64,000 bases of DNA from Nigrospora sphaerica (Eukaryota; Ascomycota; Sordariomycetes; Amphisphaeriales; Apiosporaceae), in NCBI GenBank assembly GCA_018287875.1, contig JAGVVL010000006.1, positions 61,955 through 125,954 of the forward strand, read 5' to 3'. The notes below the pieces were generated by a model. It was not told the DNA's origin and made no database searches. It saw only the letters and a list, made by a program, of their open reading frames with translations. Shown piece after piece: positions 35,335-46,987 of this stretch (its first letter is position 1; the number at the start of each line of letters is the position of its first letter). A program made the position numbers and the translations under genes.

Positions 35335-35840
35335 CATGGGGCGTACCCGCTGCATGGTTATTACGCCCACCACCGGGAGCGAATCACCGGATGGATCGTT
35401 AGCCAACCACTAGGGTACAGAGCGCCTACATGGCTGTCGACCTACCACCCGGGACGAGGTCTCGGGGCGGATCACTGGCCTCCCGTGGGGTGCGCACACC
35501 CCATGGTGATTGCGCCTACCACCGGGAGCGAATCACCGGATGGATCGTTGGCTGGCTGCCCGCTAAGGCAGCCGTTAGCCTACCGCCCGGACGTGGGTCG
35601 TCAGCCCCCATGCAGTGTGCGAACTGCATGGTTATTGCGCCTACCATCGGGAGCGAGTCACCGTATGGATCGTTGGCCAGCCACCAGGGTTAAAAAGCGT
35701 CTACATGGCTGTCAGCCTACCGCCCGGACGCGGATCGTTGGCATCTCGTGGGGTGCGAACACCCCATGGTTGTTGGCCTACCACCCGATGTTGAACACCG
35801 GGCAAATCGTGGGCCAGCTACCACAAGGACCAAAGTCAAC
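35335..35840. repeat. Tandem repeat, unit about 125-150 bases, four copies
   Basis: The block CACCGGGAGCGAATCACCGG followed by ATGGATCGTTGG recurs near 35370, 35520 and (variant) 35646, with a diverged fourth copy near 35780. Each is preceded by CATGGTTATTGCGCCTACC or a variant. Confidence 0.8.
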
Positions 35841-36109
35841 TCTGAATGGCAACATACGTCCACTTGGACGGGCGAACCTGACGGAAGCACGAGGAGGGAA
35901 GGAAATCTCGTTCTTTACGGAGACGGCGGCCCCCCTTATATAGCCATCGCGCGCTAGTGTCGCCGTACTTCCGGCGCCCGCCAAGACCCTGGCCACCGAC
36001 GGGTCCCCAACCTCGTCTATGGCGCCCGCGAAGTCTTCCATAGCCTGTTCCGACCTAGCTACGCCGGCAGGGCGGGTCGATCGGCGGAATGCATATGGTG
36101 GGATCGATT

Positions 36110-36615
36110 GGGGCTCCTCGCCCCCTTAGGCTCCTCGCCCCCTTGGGTTTTGCTCGCCTTGTGGCCCTGCCGCCTTTTCGGCTCCTCGCACCTGTTCGGC
36201 TCCTGGCATCTATCCGACGCCTGGGGCCCGGGTCGAATTCGGGCTGGGCTAGAAGCTACGTTTCAGCTTTAGTCTGCTGGACATGGTCACGTCCCGTCGG
36301 CCGCTATTGCTCTGCCTCTGCTTCTGTCTCTTCCTGGCCCCCTGCCTCCTCGTTCTGTCCCTCTCCCTCTCGGTCTGTCTCTTCCGGGTCCCCTGCCCCC
36401 CCCTCTCTCTTACTCTGTTCCTCCCTTCTGTTCCTCCCTCCCATTCTGTCCCTCTCCCACCCTCTCGTTCTATCTCTTCCTGGCCCCTTCGCTCGCCCCT
36501 TCCCTCTCCCCTTCCCCCTCCCTCTCGTTCTATCTCTTCTTAGTCCATTGATCTCCCTTCCTGTCCCCTTCCCTCGCCCCTTCTCCTCTCCCCCTTGTTC
36601 TTCCACCCTTTTACA
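36110..36615. repeat. Pyrimidine tract and short repeats
   Basis: GGCTCCTCGCCCCCTT is directly repeated at 36109-36140. From about 36290 to 36610 the plus strand is almost pure C and T with CCCTCTCGTTCTATCTCTTC recurring, so the other strand is a long purine tract. No coding motif. Confidence 0.7.
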
Positions 36616-37122
36616 CTGACTGTGCCTGTTTTGGTCAATTCCCGCCGACACTACCCGTTTGGTCTTCCTCACTCTGCTCTTCGAATTCATCTGCACTCGT
36701 TTTACCCAGTAATGATGTGGCCGGCCTTCTCGTCCTATCCTGCCGGCACACCGAATCCGTACACCGCACCGCCGTATCCACCGTCGCCCAGCTCTGCTGA
36801 TGACCCACTGTAGTACCATGTTACGTTCGTGCCGATGCTCGTCGTGGTGAGCTAGCAGCCTCTTCCTTGCTAAGCGAGGCAACCACATTAGTCCTTGGCA
36901 CCATCGTTCGGTGCCCCTCGTCAGAGAGGAAGAGCCGACCGACATGGCCTGGCCCTGCGACGGCGGGGCTACTGCTTTGGCTCGTTCCAACGGCTGCGGG
37001 GCTGCGCCCCCCTCTACGCTAGCTCGCCAGTGGAAATCCACGGGACGGCGGTTAGCACAGCTGCTGCTTGGCCGCAACTAGTCCTAGGCGCGCACTGCAG
37101 GCGCTTCTTGGTTCGGTCATCC

Positions 37123-38745
37123 TGGCAATAGAAATCCTTACTGGCAAGATCTGCATATTCTACCGCTAATAAGCGCTGTCGGCAAAGCGGATGCAACCAT
37201 GCCTACTTAGGTCCCGCAGAGCTTGGCGGGGCGCCATAGCCTGTTTCGGCTACTAGCCTGACTGTCTGTCAAGCTGGTTTTGAACCCTGTTTTATCCCTT
37301 GTCCTTCGGTTCGGGAGCCAAACTGTCGGGACGCGCTCCTCCTCTTATTGGTCCTTCGTCCCACTAACAAACTGCCGTCCGCTTTTCGCCCTCACCGAGG
37401 CTCGGCTAGCTCATCATAAGCATGTTCGGAGCCCTAAGAGGTAATTCGTAGCGGACGTCCACGGGACGTAACGATTGGTAGCCGCGACCCACGCTTAACT
37501 GTCGGCCCTCCTCCGCGCCGGATCGAAACGGGCAGATACCGGTGTGCTATGGGCGACTTCGCCTACTTGTCCGGACTAGGGGCTTGCCGAAGAGCCCCAC
37601 GCTTACCCAAGAGAAATAAACACAATATCCGGAGCGCTAACATTCCTATGCTCTTGCCGCTACGCCACAGCTTAGTAGGCAGCACAATCGCACGCCGGGG
37701 TGGATACTAGCTGGCTGCTAGAGTCTAGACCCAGTTAGGCGCGCCGTTGGGTGACCATGCGTGCTTCGGGGCTCCGCTAGCTGTGCCGATCCCATCCCCA
37801 TGGGCATAGGGCGGCTCGGCACCATGCTCATCGTGGCCTCGAACGAATGCCGCCAAGAGGTTGGTTCGTCCGCGTCTGTTGCCTGCCCTATGATGGCCTA
37901 TGACGCCCGAAGAGAGGGTCACGCTGCCAATAGTCGCATGCGCAATGCAACGTCCTACATCTGTGAGCGGGGTCACGTTATCTAGGAGGACCATTCCGGT
38001 TCGCGAACCATTCTGTCGGTACGCATGACGCGCGTTCCATCGCCCCCAACACGTGTCGATCCTTTCCTGAGACAACGTGGGCAGGCAGGGCGCCAGAGAG
38101 AACAACATTCCAGTGCCACCCCTGTTCGTCTCGCACGTCAGTTGGACAACCGATTTCGCCTTCCACGGACAGCAGGCTCGTTGCTTGCCCCGCACCCGTC
38201 GCGACGAAGCCAAGCGGTTCTGATTCCCTGGATCCCTGGCCGACAATGAGCACCCCTGGCTTCGGGTGCAAGGATACCACGCGACGCCGGATGCTTTCGG
38301 TGCGTCGTCCGGCCGCCAGGTGAAGTAAGTGCTAGGCGCCTATCGTCGAAGGCGGAGGGGGAGGGGGAGGGGGCACCCACCGTTGCTGGAATGTAAGGTG
38401 GCTGTTGCACCTGTCCGATGGCCTTGACCAAGTAAAAAGCTGGCCAGGTGCGATGTTTTCGATGCGGTCTGTGCAGCCAGCGCGGTTAAAAGCAGGCACA
38501 GACGCGCTAGGGATGCAGGCGCACCATGAGGCCGATGCACTGGTCATGCAGCTGTCACCAACAGCGAGTGCTTTCGTCTTGGCCCCAAAGTTTCCTGATT
38601 CACGATGCCGTACTTATCGTCGCCAAGATTGGGCTTTAGCGGTGAGTGAGTGGCCCGGTAGCATACCGAACCGCGCGTTGTGGAATGGAGGCTTCCTGTG
38701 GCCTGCACGGCCCTGCTAAACGCAAGTCGCGCGGATATTCTTGTT
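37123..38745. repeat. Dispersed direct repeat, copy 1 (non-coding)
   Basis: This segment matches 41863-44240 in the same orientation through its whole length. Shared landmarks include GAAATCCTTACTGGCAAG / GAAATCCTTGCCGACAAG, GGGAGCCAAACTGTCGGGAC / GGGAGCCAAATTGTCGGGAC, CAATAGTCGCATGCGCAATG (identical) and ATCTAGGAGGACCATTCCGG (identical). Between copies there are many transitions and the second copy has extra insertions. No frame is conserved between the copies, so it is likely a non-autonomous or relic element rather than a gene. Confidence 0.85.
38354..38373 (+). other. G-rich tract, possible quadruplex
   Basis: Three five-base G runs, each separated by a single A and preceded by GGA, lie inside repeat copy 1. 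The equivalent place in copy 2 (near 43668-43685) is degraded to shorter G runs. Confidence 0.4.
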
Positions 38746-40640
38746 CAAACCAACGTGACGCATCTGCCGTTCCGCGAGTGCTACAGAGCTTGTCAAGGGG
38801 ATCGCAATGATCTGATTAAGGGTCAGATGGGATGTTGTTGGTTCTATTGATTTTTTGCCAGTTCAAGGTAGCAAACATCATCGGACATGGCTTCAAGGGC
38901 TTCACCTGGACGTGCTACATCCGCCCTATTTAATGCATTAACATGTTGTTATATTCGGTGTAGGCCGACAAGAAACCCATATGCTGGGCAATTTGTGTAT
39001 AGCAAACGGCAATATAACATGAGTGTCGTTTGCTATGTTCCATTTCTCGTAACACAGACCCAGGTAACCATATAGCGGCGTTGCAAAGACCGTATAACGT
39101 AGAACAACAGACCAAATTCACGACGCTAACCTCCAGACTTTCGAACGTCGCTCTTCCTTACGTTCCAATTCAATGCACTCAGAGGTACAGTCAGGTACGA
39201 CACCGGTTTGTCTTCCTTCTGAACTCTCCTCTAACCCCGTGAACGCGGCCATTGAAATTTCGTAGCTAAACTGTATCCGCACTATAACGACCCCACCACC
39301 CCTGCGCTTTGAACGAGTCATGAAGATAGTTTGTGGTAGTTCCTGACCACGAACTACAACCCCAATAAAGTCGGATCCAATGTCTCCGGCCCTTTGAAGA
39401 ACACCATAGATTCCTCTAGGGCTTTCGTCAGACCTGCAGCCCACTCTTGTTGTTTGATGACCGAATTCTGGTGCCTATATCATGGTTAGCAAGATCAAGC
39501 ATACCAACGATGTGACATATGAAGTATATTTTCATCTAGGACGCTCAACGCCAGGTTTTTGTTAGTAAGCACCTTAACGTCAGTCTTTGGAGTGTGTATC
39601 TCTAACCCATTGAGTGCTTGCTTAGGGGATACGACCACTTACACTGGATAAAGCAATGCTATCCCAACGCGCCGTATCGGCTGGCTACCGGGTGATTTCG
39701 TGCGGTGTTCTGTGTGCCATGGGCTTTTCATTGCTCCAACAGGAATACAAGCCTCGTTCGTGCTGAAATGGACCCATTCTGGGTCATGCCTATTCCTAAA
39801 TCGAGTGAACATGGTTTGATCGAGCCCATCAATAGTCTGATGGCTCCCTAGAAAGCGATCGCGGAACATGAAAGGGTGAATGAGGGGCGTCCACTGATTT
39901 TGGAATGCATGGCGGCTGCTGCGCCAATCCGATGATCTTTGCCCAATGAAAACTGGGTAAGGCATGTTGTTTTCAGAGCGGCCCCTGTAACAAGGGCAAT
40001 TCAAGGTAATCCCAGGCGCCCCATGTATGCAACTCTAACCAACGGCTAGTACTCCCACCTTAGACCCATACAGTGGAGCATATTAACCGGTCATGTCGAG
40101 CGGATTTGTTCTTCCCGTAATAGGTTGCTCGTTTCTACCACGCTAAGCTCTAGACACCAGGCTTCTGGAAAGACTTGTCATTGAGACCTGTCCAGCGACA
40201 AGGGAATCAAATCACCACCGCTTTTTTCTAGGTCCGGCCTTGTAATACAAAGGACGAACCACTGATTAAGTAAAGCATAGCAAGGGCGAGTACGACCAAG
40301 ACAAGGGAATCTACCAACTTGAAGAGTCAATCAAGCTCTGCGATGGAAGGAAAAGCAATGTCACGAATACTGATATTTCACTCCTGACAATGTTTGGTTT
40401 ACGCGACCCTGTCGATGGCTCGTAAAATCTAGGTTGCTGAGTCCCACAAGGCGCAGGGTCACGTTGATCGTGATCATCAAATAAGGAACGTACCAATACG
40501 TGCCACAGCACCACTAGTCTGAAATATTCTGCAGTGTTAGCCCGAGAAAGGGGTATAGAACGGGGGTCAACGGCCCAGCTCTCTATTTAAAGGCGGTTAA
40601 GTCCGGGTTTTGAGGACTTCGCAATACCCATCGGGCCACC
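38746..40640. other. Gene-free AT-richer stretch
   Basis: Located between repeat copies. Open frames are short and carry no motif. Base composition is noticeably richer in A and T than the flanking repeat, particularly at 38800-39120 and 39450-39650. Confidence 0.4.
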
Positions 40641-41281
40641 TTGCAGCCATGGACCATTATCAGCATCACTCTGGACGCGCACCTGGCCAACAAGCCACTG
40701 GGAGCCACCTGCACCGCCGGCGACGACCCCGTCAGGTTCACTATCCGGAGTTTAGGGGAAATAACGTCAGCTTTGACCCTGAACAAGACCCACGAATACC
40801 CCTCAGTCACTCGCCCAGCACAAGCGAGAGCAATGCCAGAAGTAGAACCGCGTAAGTTATAACGCAGTAGACTACATAGAACTGTGCTAACATTACTAAA
40901 GTACAGGCATGTCGCTTATAGAAGAGCTAAGACACCTTAGGGAGCAGCTCGCAAGGCTCGAAGCTAAGTGAGTTCATCCACCGTCGCAGGGTAGGATCAG
41001 TATGACTTACAGAGCCACCAATTCGGAGGGTCGATACTATGTACGCAAATCTTAGAGGGAAAAATCTCAGCTTCGTTGGAGCTGACAGAGAATTTAGGGT
41101 ACAGGAGAATAGAGAAGGGTAAGCATTCGCGGATGGTCATGAAAGGCGCTAACCAGTATAAAGGCTTCAGAATGTGGTGAAGGAACAGAGAGACTGGGCT
41201 GAAGACTTGAAACGGGTCATGGAGCGATCGTTGTCCTTCGATCAGGACGAGGGACTAGATCCAACATTGTTGCAATTTTAG
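40641..41281 (+). CDS. Small multi-intron coiled-coil protein of unknown function
   Basis: Three well-formed introns lie in 450 bases: 40852-40906 (GTAAGT, GCTAAC, ACAG), 40968 to about 41012 or 41014 (GTGAGT, ACAG or AGAG) and 41119-41163 (GTAAGC, GCTAAC, AAAG). Exon 2 encodes MSLIEELRHLREQLARLEAK, a clear amphipathic helix. Exon 3 encodes MYANLRGKNLSFVGADREF. Exon 4 encodes LQNVVKEQRDWAEDLKRVM and ends at the stop at 41279-41281. Joining exon 2 to exon 3 in the best frame needs one extra base. The first exon (40641-40851, FTIRSLGEITSAL) lacks a clear ATG at its start; translation could begin at an internal ATG near 40833 or in exon 2. No family recognised. The gene lies between the two copies of the large repeat. 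Confidence 0.5.
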
Positions 41282-41862
41282 TTCAATGGGAGTGGCCTTT
41301 ACCGGGACCCGCGTGGCCTACATGAAGAAAGGTTTTGTAGAATTAAGTTCCATGCAGTGGTGTTTACATGATTCTAAGAGCTATACTGGTAACGTCGAAG
41401 GTGTGCTGACAAGGGGGATCATCAATAGTATCTATCTGGAATCGTGTACTGTCTGTCAAAGCTGCGCCGCAGCCTGTTGTCCTGTCTGGGCCTAGGGTTT
41501 TTGTCAGTCATCGAAAAGTCCATTCTGCTTGGCGCACAGAGAAAGGACACGGCTGATAAGGCCATGTTCGGTACTACTAACGATTGGGTTTGGGCTATAT
41601 AGTGCTCACCTCAAAGCGGCCTTTCTGAGTGAGGGCGTCGATGTGTCAGTGTAAAGCGAAGCGTACACGTGATTGGCTGCTGCAAAGAAAGAGTGGGAAG
41701 GGGGCATCGTAAGGTCCCTGCTCTCACATGACTTCCTGGCACCGTCTTTTGGTATTCAGTGTAGTTGGGAGAACATCTGTCGACCCGCTTAGTAATAATC
41801 AGGTAGTCTTAAGTGAGTACTGCAGGACGCTTGCTTGTTCGTCGTGGTGTCCTCCTCCTAGC
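41282..41862. other. Gene-free stretch
   Basis: No coding motif or repeat recognised. It ends where the second copy of the large direct repeat begins. Confidence 0.4.
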
Positions 41863-44240
41863 GATTGAAATCCTTGCCGACAAGACCATGCATTCCACCA
41901 CTCATTAGCGCTGCCAGGCAAAGCTAATGCAACGATGTCTACTATAGTTGCCGCTAAGCTTAGCAAAGATGCCATAGCCCGTTACGACAGCCAACCTTAC
42001 CGTTTTGGGTAAGGTCTGTACTGTTCCTGTTTTGTTCCTTGCCTTTCGGTTGGGGAGCCAAATTGTCGGGACGTGCTCCCTCCTCTCATTGGTCCTTCGT
42101 CCAACGAATACACCGCCCTCACCGAGGAAGTCGGCCGCACGGATAGGGGCTGAAGCTAGAGTCGGCTCGCTCAGCACGAGTGTGTTCGGAGCTCCAAGAG
42201 ATAACTCGTAACGAACGCCCATGGAACGCAACGGTTGGGAGCCGCGATCCATGCTTGACTGTTGCCCGCCTCCGTGCTGGATCGAAACAGGCCAGATACC
42301 GCTATGCTACGGGCTACTTCACCTGCTCTTCCGGACTATGGGCTTACCAAAAGGCCCCACACTATCCCTGGTGGAATGAGTACAATGTCCGGTGCGTTAG
42401 CATTCCTATGCCCTTGCCGTTACGCCTTCCTCTCGGTCTGGTTGGGTGTGTCGAAGGTCAAGCAAACCAGAAATGTGACCAATTCTCCATGACTCGTGCT
42501 CCTACCTCGACGCTAAGCGCTAATGCTGTTGGCAGTGAGAACCTGTTGCAGCAGCCCCTGCGGAGCGGATCTCCGGATGTGTTGAGTGCTTCCGTATGGA
42601 GCTACGTCCTATTATTGCACCGGATGATGTGGCACTGCCCCAGGGTGCTCCAAATCTCCGCATCCAGCTTGCGTCCTTTGTTCCTGGCCAGGTATTGTTG
42701 TGGTTATGAGGGACCACCGTCCTAACATCCACGTCCTACCTGGAATCCTACTCGCTTCAGAAGAGGACTTGACGGAAGTAACCAGCCCGGGCTAGCACCA
42801 CCATACGCAGCGGTGGATACTTGCTGGCTCATGGAGTCTGGACCCAGTTGGGCGCGCCGTTGAATGACCATGCGCGCATCAGAGCTCCACCAGCAGTGCC
42901 GATCTCACCCCATGGGCACAGGGCTGCTCCGAACCATGCTCATCGTGGACTCAAACGAATGCCGCCAAGCGGTTGGCTCGTCTGCGTTTGTTGCCTGCCA
43001 TAGGATGACCCTATGATTCTCGAAGAGAGGGTTACGCTGCCAATAGTCGCATGCGCAATGCAACGTCCTACATCTATAAGCGGGGTCACATTATCTAGGA
43101 GGACCATTCCGGTTCGTATAAAGGTCACGACCCCTGGCCCCACGCCAGGTTCGCGAACCATTCTGTCGGTACGCACGACGCGCATTCCATCGCCCTCAAT
43201 ACGCGTCGATCCCTTCCTAAGACGATGTGAGCAGACAGGGCGCTAGAGAGAACAACATTCCAGTGCCATCCCTGTCCGGCTCGGACGGAAACGCGAGGGG
43301 AGTGCTTCGCCCCCGGCGCCAACGGAATTAGACCGGACCAGAGGGCGCGAAGGCGCGAAATCCGACATCATTAGTACGCAAGACGTGCATTCCATCGCCT
43401 TCGGCACGCGTCGATCCATACCTAGGAAGACAGAGCAGCCAGGGTTCCAGAGAGAACGACATTCCAGTGCCATCCTTGTCCGGCCCGCACGGCGCGAGAT
43501 CCGACATTACTGGCATCGATAGCCTGCCTCGCAAGCAGTCTGGTTCCTTAGACCCCAGGCCGACAATGGCCACGCCTGGCGGTCGGTGCAAGGATGCCCT
43601 CGCGACACCAGGTGCGTGCGGTGCGTCGTCCAGCCACCTCGTGAAACGAGTGCTAGGCGCCCATCGTGGAAGGGGAGGGAGAGGTGCACCCACCGTTACT
43701 GGAATGTAAGGTTGTCGCACTAGAGGGAGCGTGGCAAGCGAAGGGATAAGGTTCTTCCATTAGAAAGGATAAAAGAAAGAGAGGGATGCCGGAAGGGCAG
43801 TCTATATGCACTTAGCTGGGCGTCTGTCCCCACCTGCTCACATACTGGACCCGTGCCAGGTCCAGTAGCTCAAGTGACCTTATGTGCGAATACTGTGAAT
43901 AGCCTCACATTGCCACAAAGGTGCTGTTGCACCTATCCGATGGCCTCGGCCAAGTGGAAAGCTGGCCATGTGAGATTTCCTCGATACGGTCTTTGTACCC
44001 AGAGCGGCTAAAGGCAGGCGCAGGCGCACCAGAATGCAGTCGCACTATTGAGGCAGCTGTCACCAGCAGCGAGTGCTTTCATCTTGACCCCGAATTTTCC
44101 CAGTCCACGATGCTGTATTATTATCACCACGATGTATCGCTAAGCGGCGACTGGCCTGGAAGAGTACTGAGCCGCGTATCGTGACGTGGAGGCTACCTAT
44201 GGTCTGCGCGGTCCAGCTCCGCGCATGTCGCGCGGATACT
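41863..44240. repeat. Dispersed direct repeat, copy 2 (with insertions and an internal duplication)
   Basis: Matches 37123-38745 in the same orientation but is about 750 bases longer. Extra sequence lies at about 42425-42790, a short insert at 43114-43142, and 43700-43920. A segment of roughly 195 bases is tandemly duplicated inside this copy: GAGAGAACAACATTCCAGTG at about 43246 and GAGAGAACGACATTCCAGTG at about 43451, each preceded by a CGCGTCGATCC block. The right end stops just before the 3' end of the glycosyltransferase gene. Confidence 0.85.
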
Positions 44241-44247
44241 CACTGAC

Positions 44248-45890
44248 CTAGTAAATTCTTGCCACACTAGGCCTCACCCATTGCACCTCGTCGCAAGCAT
44301 ATTTCCGCGCCCAGGCATCGACATGGTCCATGTTCCAGCCACTCACCATTTGGGTCTGCGGAAATGGCAACCCTCGGCTCTCCCCAGAACTACCCACAGT
44401 GCCCTCCACATCCTCCGCTATTGTGGCGCTGCCGAGGTCGAATGCTTCCCGCAACACGCATGTCCCGCGGTCGAGTTTATATTGGAAGCATCGGGTGTCC
44501 AGTTGACACGACTTCCGACATTCGAGGGAAGACCCTGCTTGTGTACGCTGATACTCCCCCGGCCCCCGTTATCCCAGTTCACTCTCTCTCCATCCAAAGG
44601 CTTCCACTTGGCTCGTGTACGTTCAAAGAGATGGCGGAATAAGAGTGGTGTCTGGAGGCGGCCTGTTAGCAAAGACCAATTACGCGAGGGCTCCGAACCA
44701 AAGAGGAGAACCCACACTCCGTTCTCGTCGGTTCTGCTCCCACCGCCACAGCTTCACCATCTCCTCTGGGTCTGTTTTGTGCAATGTCAAGACAGGCTGG
44801 CACCAGTGGCCTAGCGAGTAGGGGATCCTATCCAACGGATAGGGATTGATCATGGGCCAAAATCCAGACACACGGATCCCGACATGAAGCAGGGCCCAGC
44901 CTAGTACTGCGTCACCACAGCAGTCATGACGTACCCTGTCCTCCCAGCGTTGACTGAGGGGCGCCTCGAGGTAGTCCCCATCCCGGCCCACCTGGCGATG
45001 TAGTAGCTTTAGCATGGCCGCCTGGCTCAGAATAAAGCCTGAGCCGCCATAAGCAAAGTGGGACATCTCATCATTCTTGATACCCCCAGGGGATGGGCTG
45101 CCGATATAAAAGGGTGTGTTGGCATCCAGGTTCTCCAGGAAGCGGAACAGGTTATCCCACACAATGTACGTGTCGGACTCGTAGAAGAAATACCATGGCT
45201 TGTGGGGTCGCATAGCCCACGCCCGTTCCACCATGGGCAAGAATTTGAACTTGTCCATGGCCCAACCATCAAGAAGATGTGCTCTTGCCTCTCCTTCCGT
45301 AAGGTGCCTCTATCGTACAGCTCATGCATGCGGGTATAATTGGCGAACTCGGGGTTGTCCATGTGGTACGAATCGGGGAGGTCGGCGAGCACATCATGAA
45401 CAGGGTGGCCGGCAATCGTGTCGTCGACGTCGGAGAAGATAAGGAGGTCGTCAACACAGGCCGAAATGCTGGCAAATTGGGCCTTGATTCGTGCTGGGAC
45501 GTCGAAATAGCCGGTTCGGAGAACGGGTTGGACAAGTTCGTTCACAAGCCGCTGCGGGAACAACGCACACAAGTCCTGGGTCGGAGTCTCGTCATGAACG
45601 GGACTGGATACCGGCCGGAAGTGGCTCACCGTGTCCCATCGGAAGTACATTGGCCGGGTTCGGCCGTCTTCGTTGGGTGCCTGGGGAAAGCGGTCGGGAG
45701 CCTCTGGTTTGGTCCAGAATGACCGGCGGGTAGTAATAAGCAAAAGAAAGAGAAGACAAGTTGTGAGGGAAAGAAACAAAAGCCTTCGAAGCCGCCCGCT
45801 GGATAGCATCGTGTCCCAATTGCACATGTAGTAGGCGGTCGACGGGCGAAGTGCGAAGACAGAAGGCGTCTTCTTACCGACGCCGTACAT
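44248..45890 (-). CDS. Fringe-like (GT31) type II membrane glycosyltransferase, frameshifted
   Basis: Likely transfers a sugar in the Golgi. After the ATG at 45890 (or a downstream ATG at the MLSSGRLRR start) a hydrophobic anchor LLFLSLTTCLLFLLLITT follows. The catalytic region has DDLLIFSDVDDTIAG-type sequence, then DGWAMDKFKFLPMVERAW, the DxD-like FYESDTYIVWDNL, YIGSPSPGGI, FAYGGSGFILS and CCGDAVLGWAL, all typical of fungal fringe-like proteins. A 63-base intron (44715-44653, GTGGGT, GCTAAC, CCAG) joins RERS to TPLLFRHLFER. The C-terminal part has VNWDN and a cysteine-rich apple-like end (CRKSCQLDTRCFQYKL, then GWNMDHVDAW) ending at 44248. Frame changes at about 45293 and at the five-base run 44556-44560 are each repaired by one added base. 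Length after repair is about 515 residues, normal for the family. Confidence 0.88.
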
Positions 45891-46580
45891 TGTGGAAATG
45901 GTACAGGTGGGTAAGTTGTTATAAGAAAAGGAAGGAAAGCATCAGTGAAAACACTCGTGCGCAGGATCCACGAGCACAGAAGCATTACAGAACCATGAGG
46001 GGAAAGGGGAGAGAGAATCGTCTTCGGGGTTATTGCTTGGAAATGGGTCTTCCTGCTGCAATCCCTGCTGCGATCCCTGCTGCGTTGGAAGATCCTTGTC
46101 ACACCGGCTGGCGTTTGCCATTTCCATTTCCAACCGACGGAATGGCAATTCCGCTATAAGGTTCTGGAGGGCCACGACCCGTCGTGTCGGTAGCCCACCG
46201 GCTGCGCCGCGTCCTAGCGTTACTCGAGAAAAACATTTGACTGTTGGTAGTCACGTCCACACCGATCGAGACAACGAATTGAAAAGTGATCGGTGGCAGA
46301 GTGAATAATACTGTTATAGATATGGCGTTTCGAAGTCTCCGGGGTTAGAAAAGAGCAGTCCGTGTTTTTGTATTGCAAACTACAATGTACCGTGCGGCAG
46401 GATTACTGAATTAACAATGAAGCCGAGGCCTTTCTTGACATGTTGAATGCCTAGGTAGACACCGGTCAGGCTGCAGGAAATATAGGGCCTACTTCGGCAT
46501 GCTCGCCAACGTCAGAACCATTTATCCCCCTAAGCCCCGTGTAGAAGTGAACATTCTTTGCGACCTGAACCATTCTGTAT
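45891..46580. other. Intergenic, promoter region of the glycosyltransferase
   Basis: A short triplicated motif (ATCCCTGCTGC) occurs at 46050-46085. No gene recognised. Confidence 0.4.
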
Positions 46581-46987
46581 CTAGCAGTCGATCGACACCG
46601 AAGCGAACAGAACGCTGTTACATCCGTCGCGTACAGTGTAGCTGTTGCCTCGGCAGTTGTTCCCACTCCAGGCCCGGACCTTGCACCCACTGCACCTTGT
46701 CAGAACTCTGCCTGCAAAACGTCTCGTATTACGCCAATGTGCGACTGACCTGTTGTCTGCGAAACAGAACGAACATTGCTGTATTGAAGGCATCGTTTTC
46801 CGCCTTGTAAAAGCGTCACGGTATCGACCTGGTTCGTGCAGGTATCGCCGCGGTAGACGCGGACGGTTGCCTGGCCCAGCGCTTTGACGGTGCCGTTGGT
46901 GTTGGCAGAAGCCTTGGGTGGAGTAGGCACAGCGCTGACAAAAGCGCCAGCGAGGACAATGATGGAAGTGATGTGGAAGAACTGCAT
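46581..46987 (-). CDS. Small secreted cysteine-containing protein, two exons
   Basis: The ATG at 46987 starts a signal peptide (MQFFHITSIIVLAGAFVSAV) followed by PTPPKAS. The mature protein has two similar modules: VRVYRGDTCTNQVDT with a Cys 18 residues on, and after an intron VRAWSGNNCRGNSYTV followed by GCNSVLFASVSIDC at the stop. Such repeated V-x-x-x-x-G-x-x-C modules are common in fungal small secreted proteins. The intron starts near 46751 (GTCAGT) with a CTGAC branch. The acceptor is either AAG or CAG 10 bases on, and the GTCAGT/CAG choice needs one extra G in a GGG run. Predicted mature size is under 100 residues with about five cysteines. A role at the cell surface or in interaction with a host or other microbes is inference. 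Confidence 0.65.

Noticed and set aside
36304..37077. 257-codon minus frame rich in Glu, Arg and Gly
   Set aside because: It reads the purine side of a long pyrimidine tract and is low-complexity.
45027..45442. Plus-strand frames over the glycosyltransferase
   Set aside because: Antisense shadows of the conserved GT31 region.
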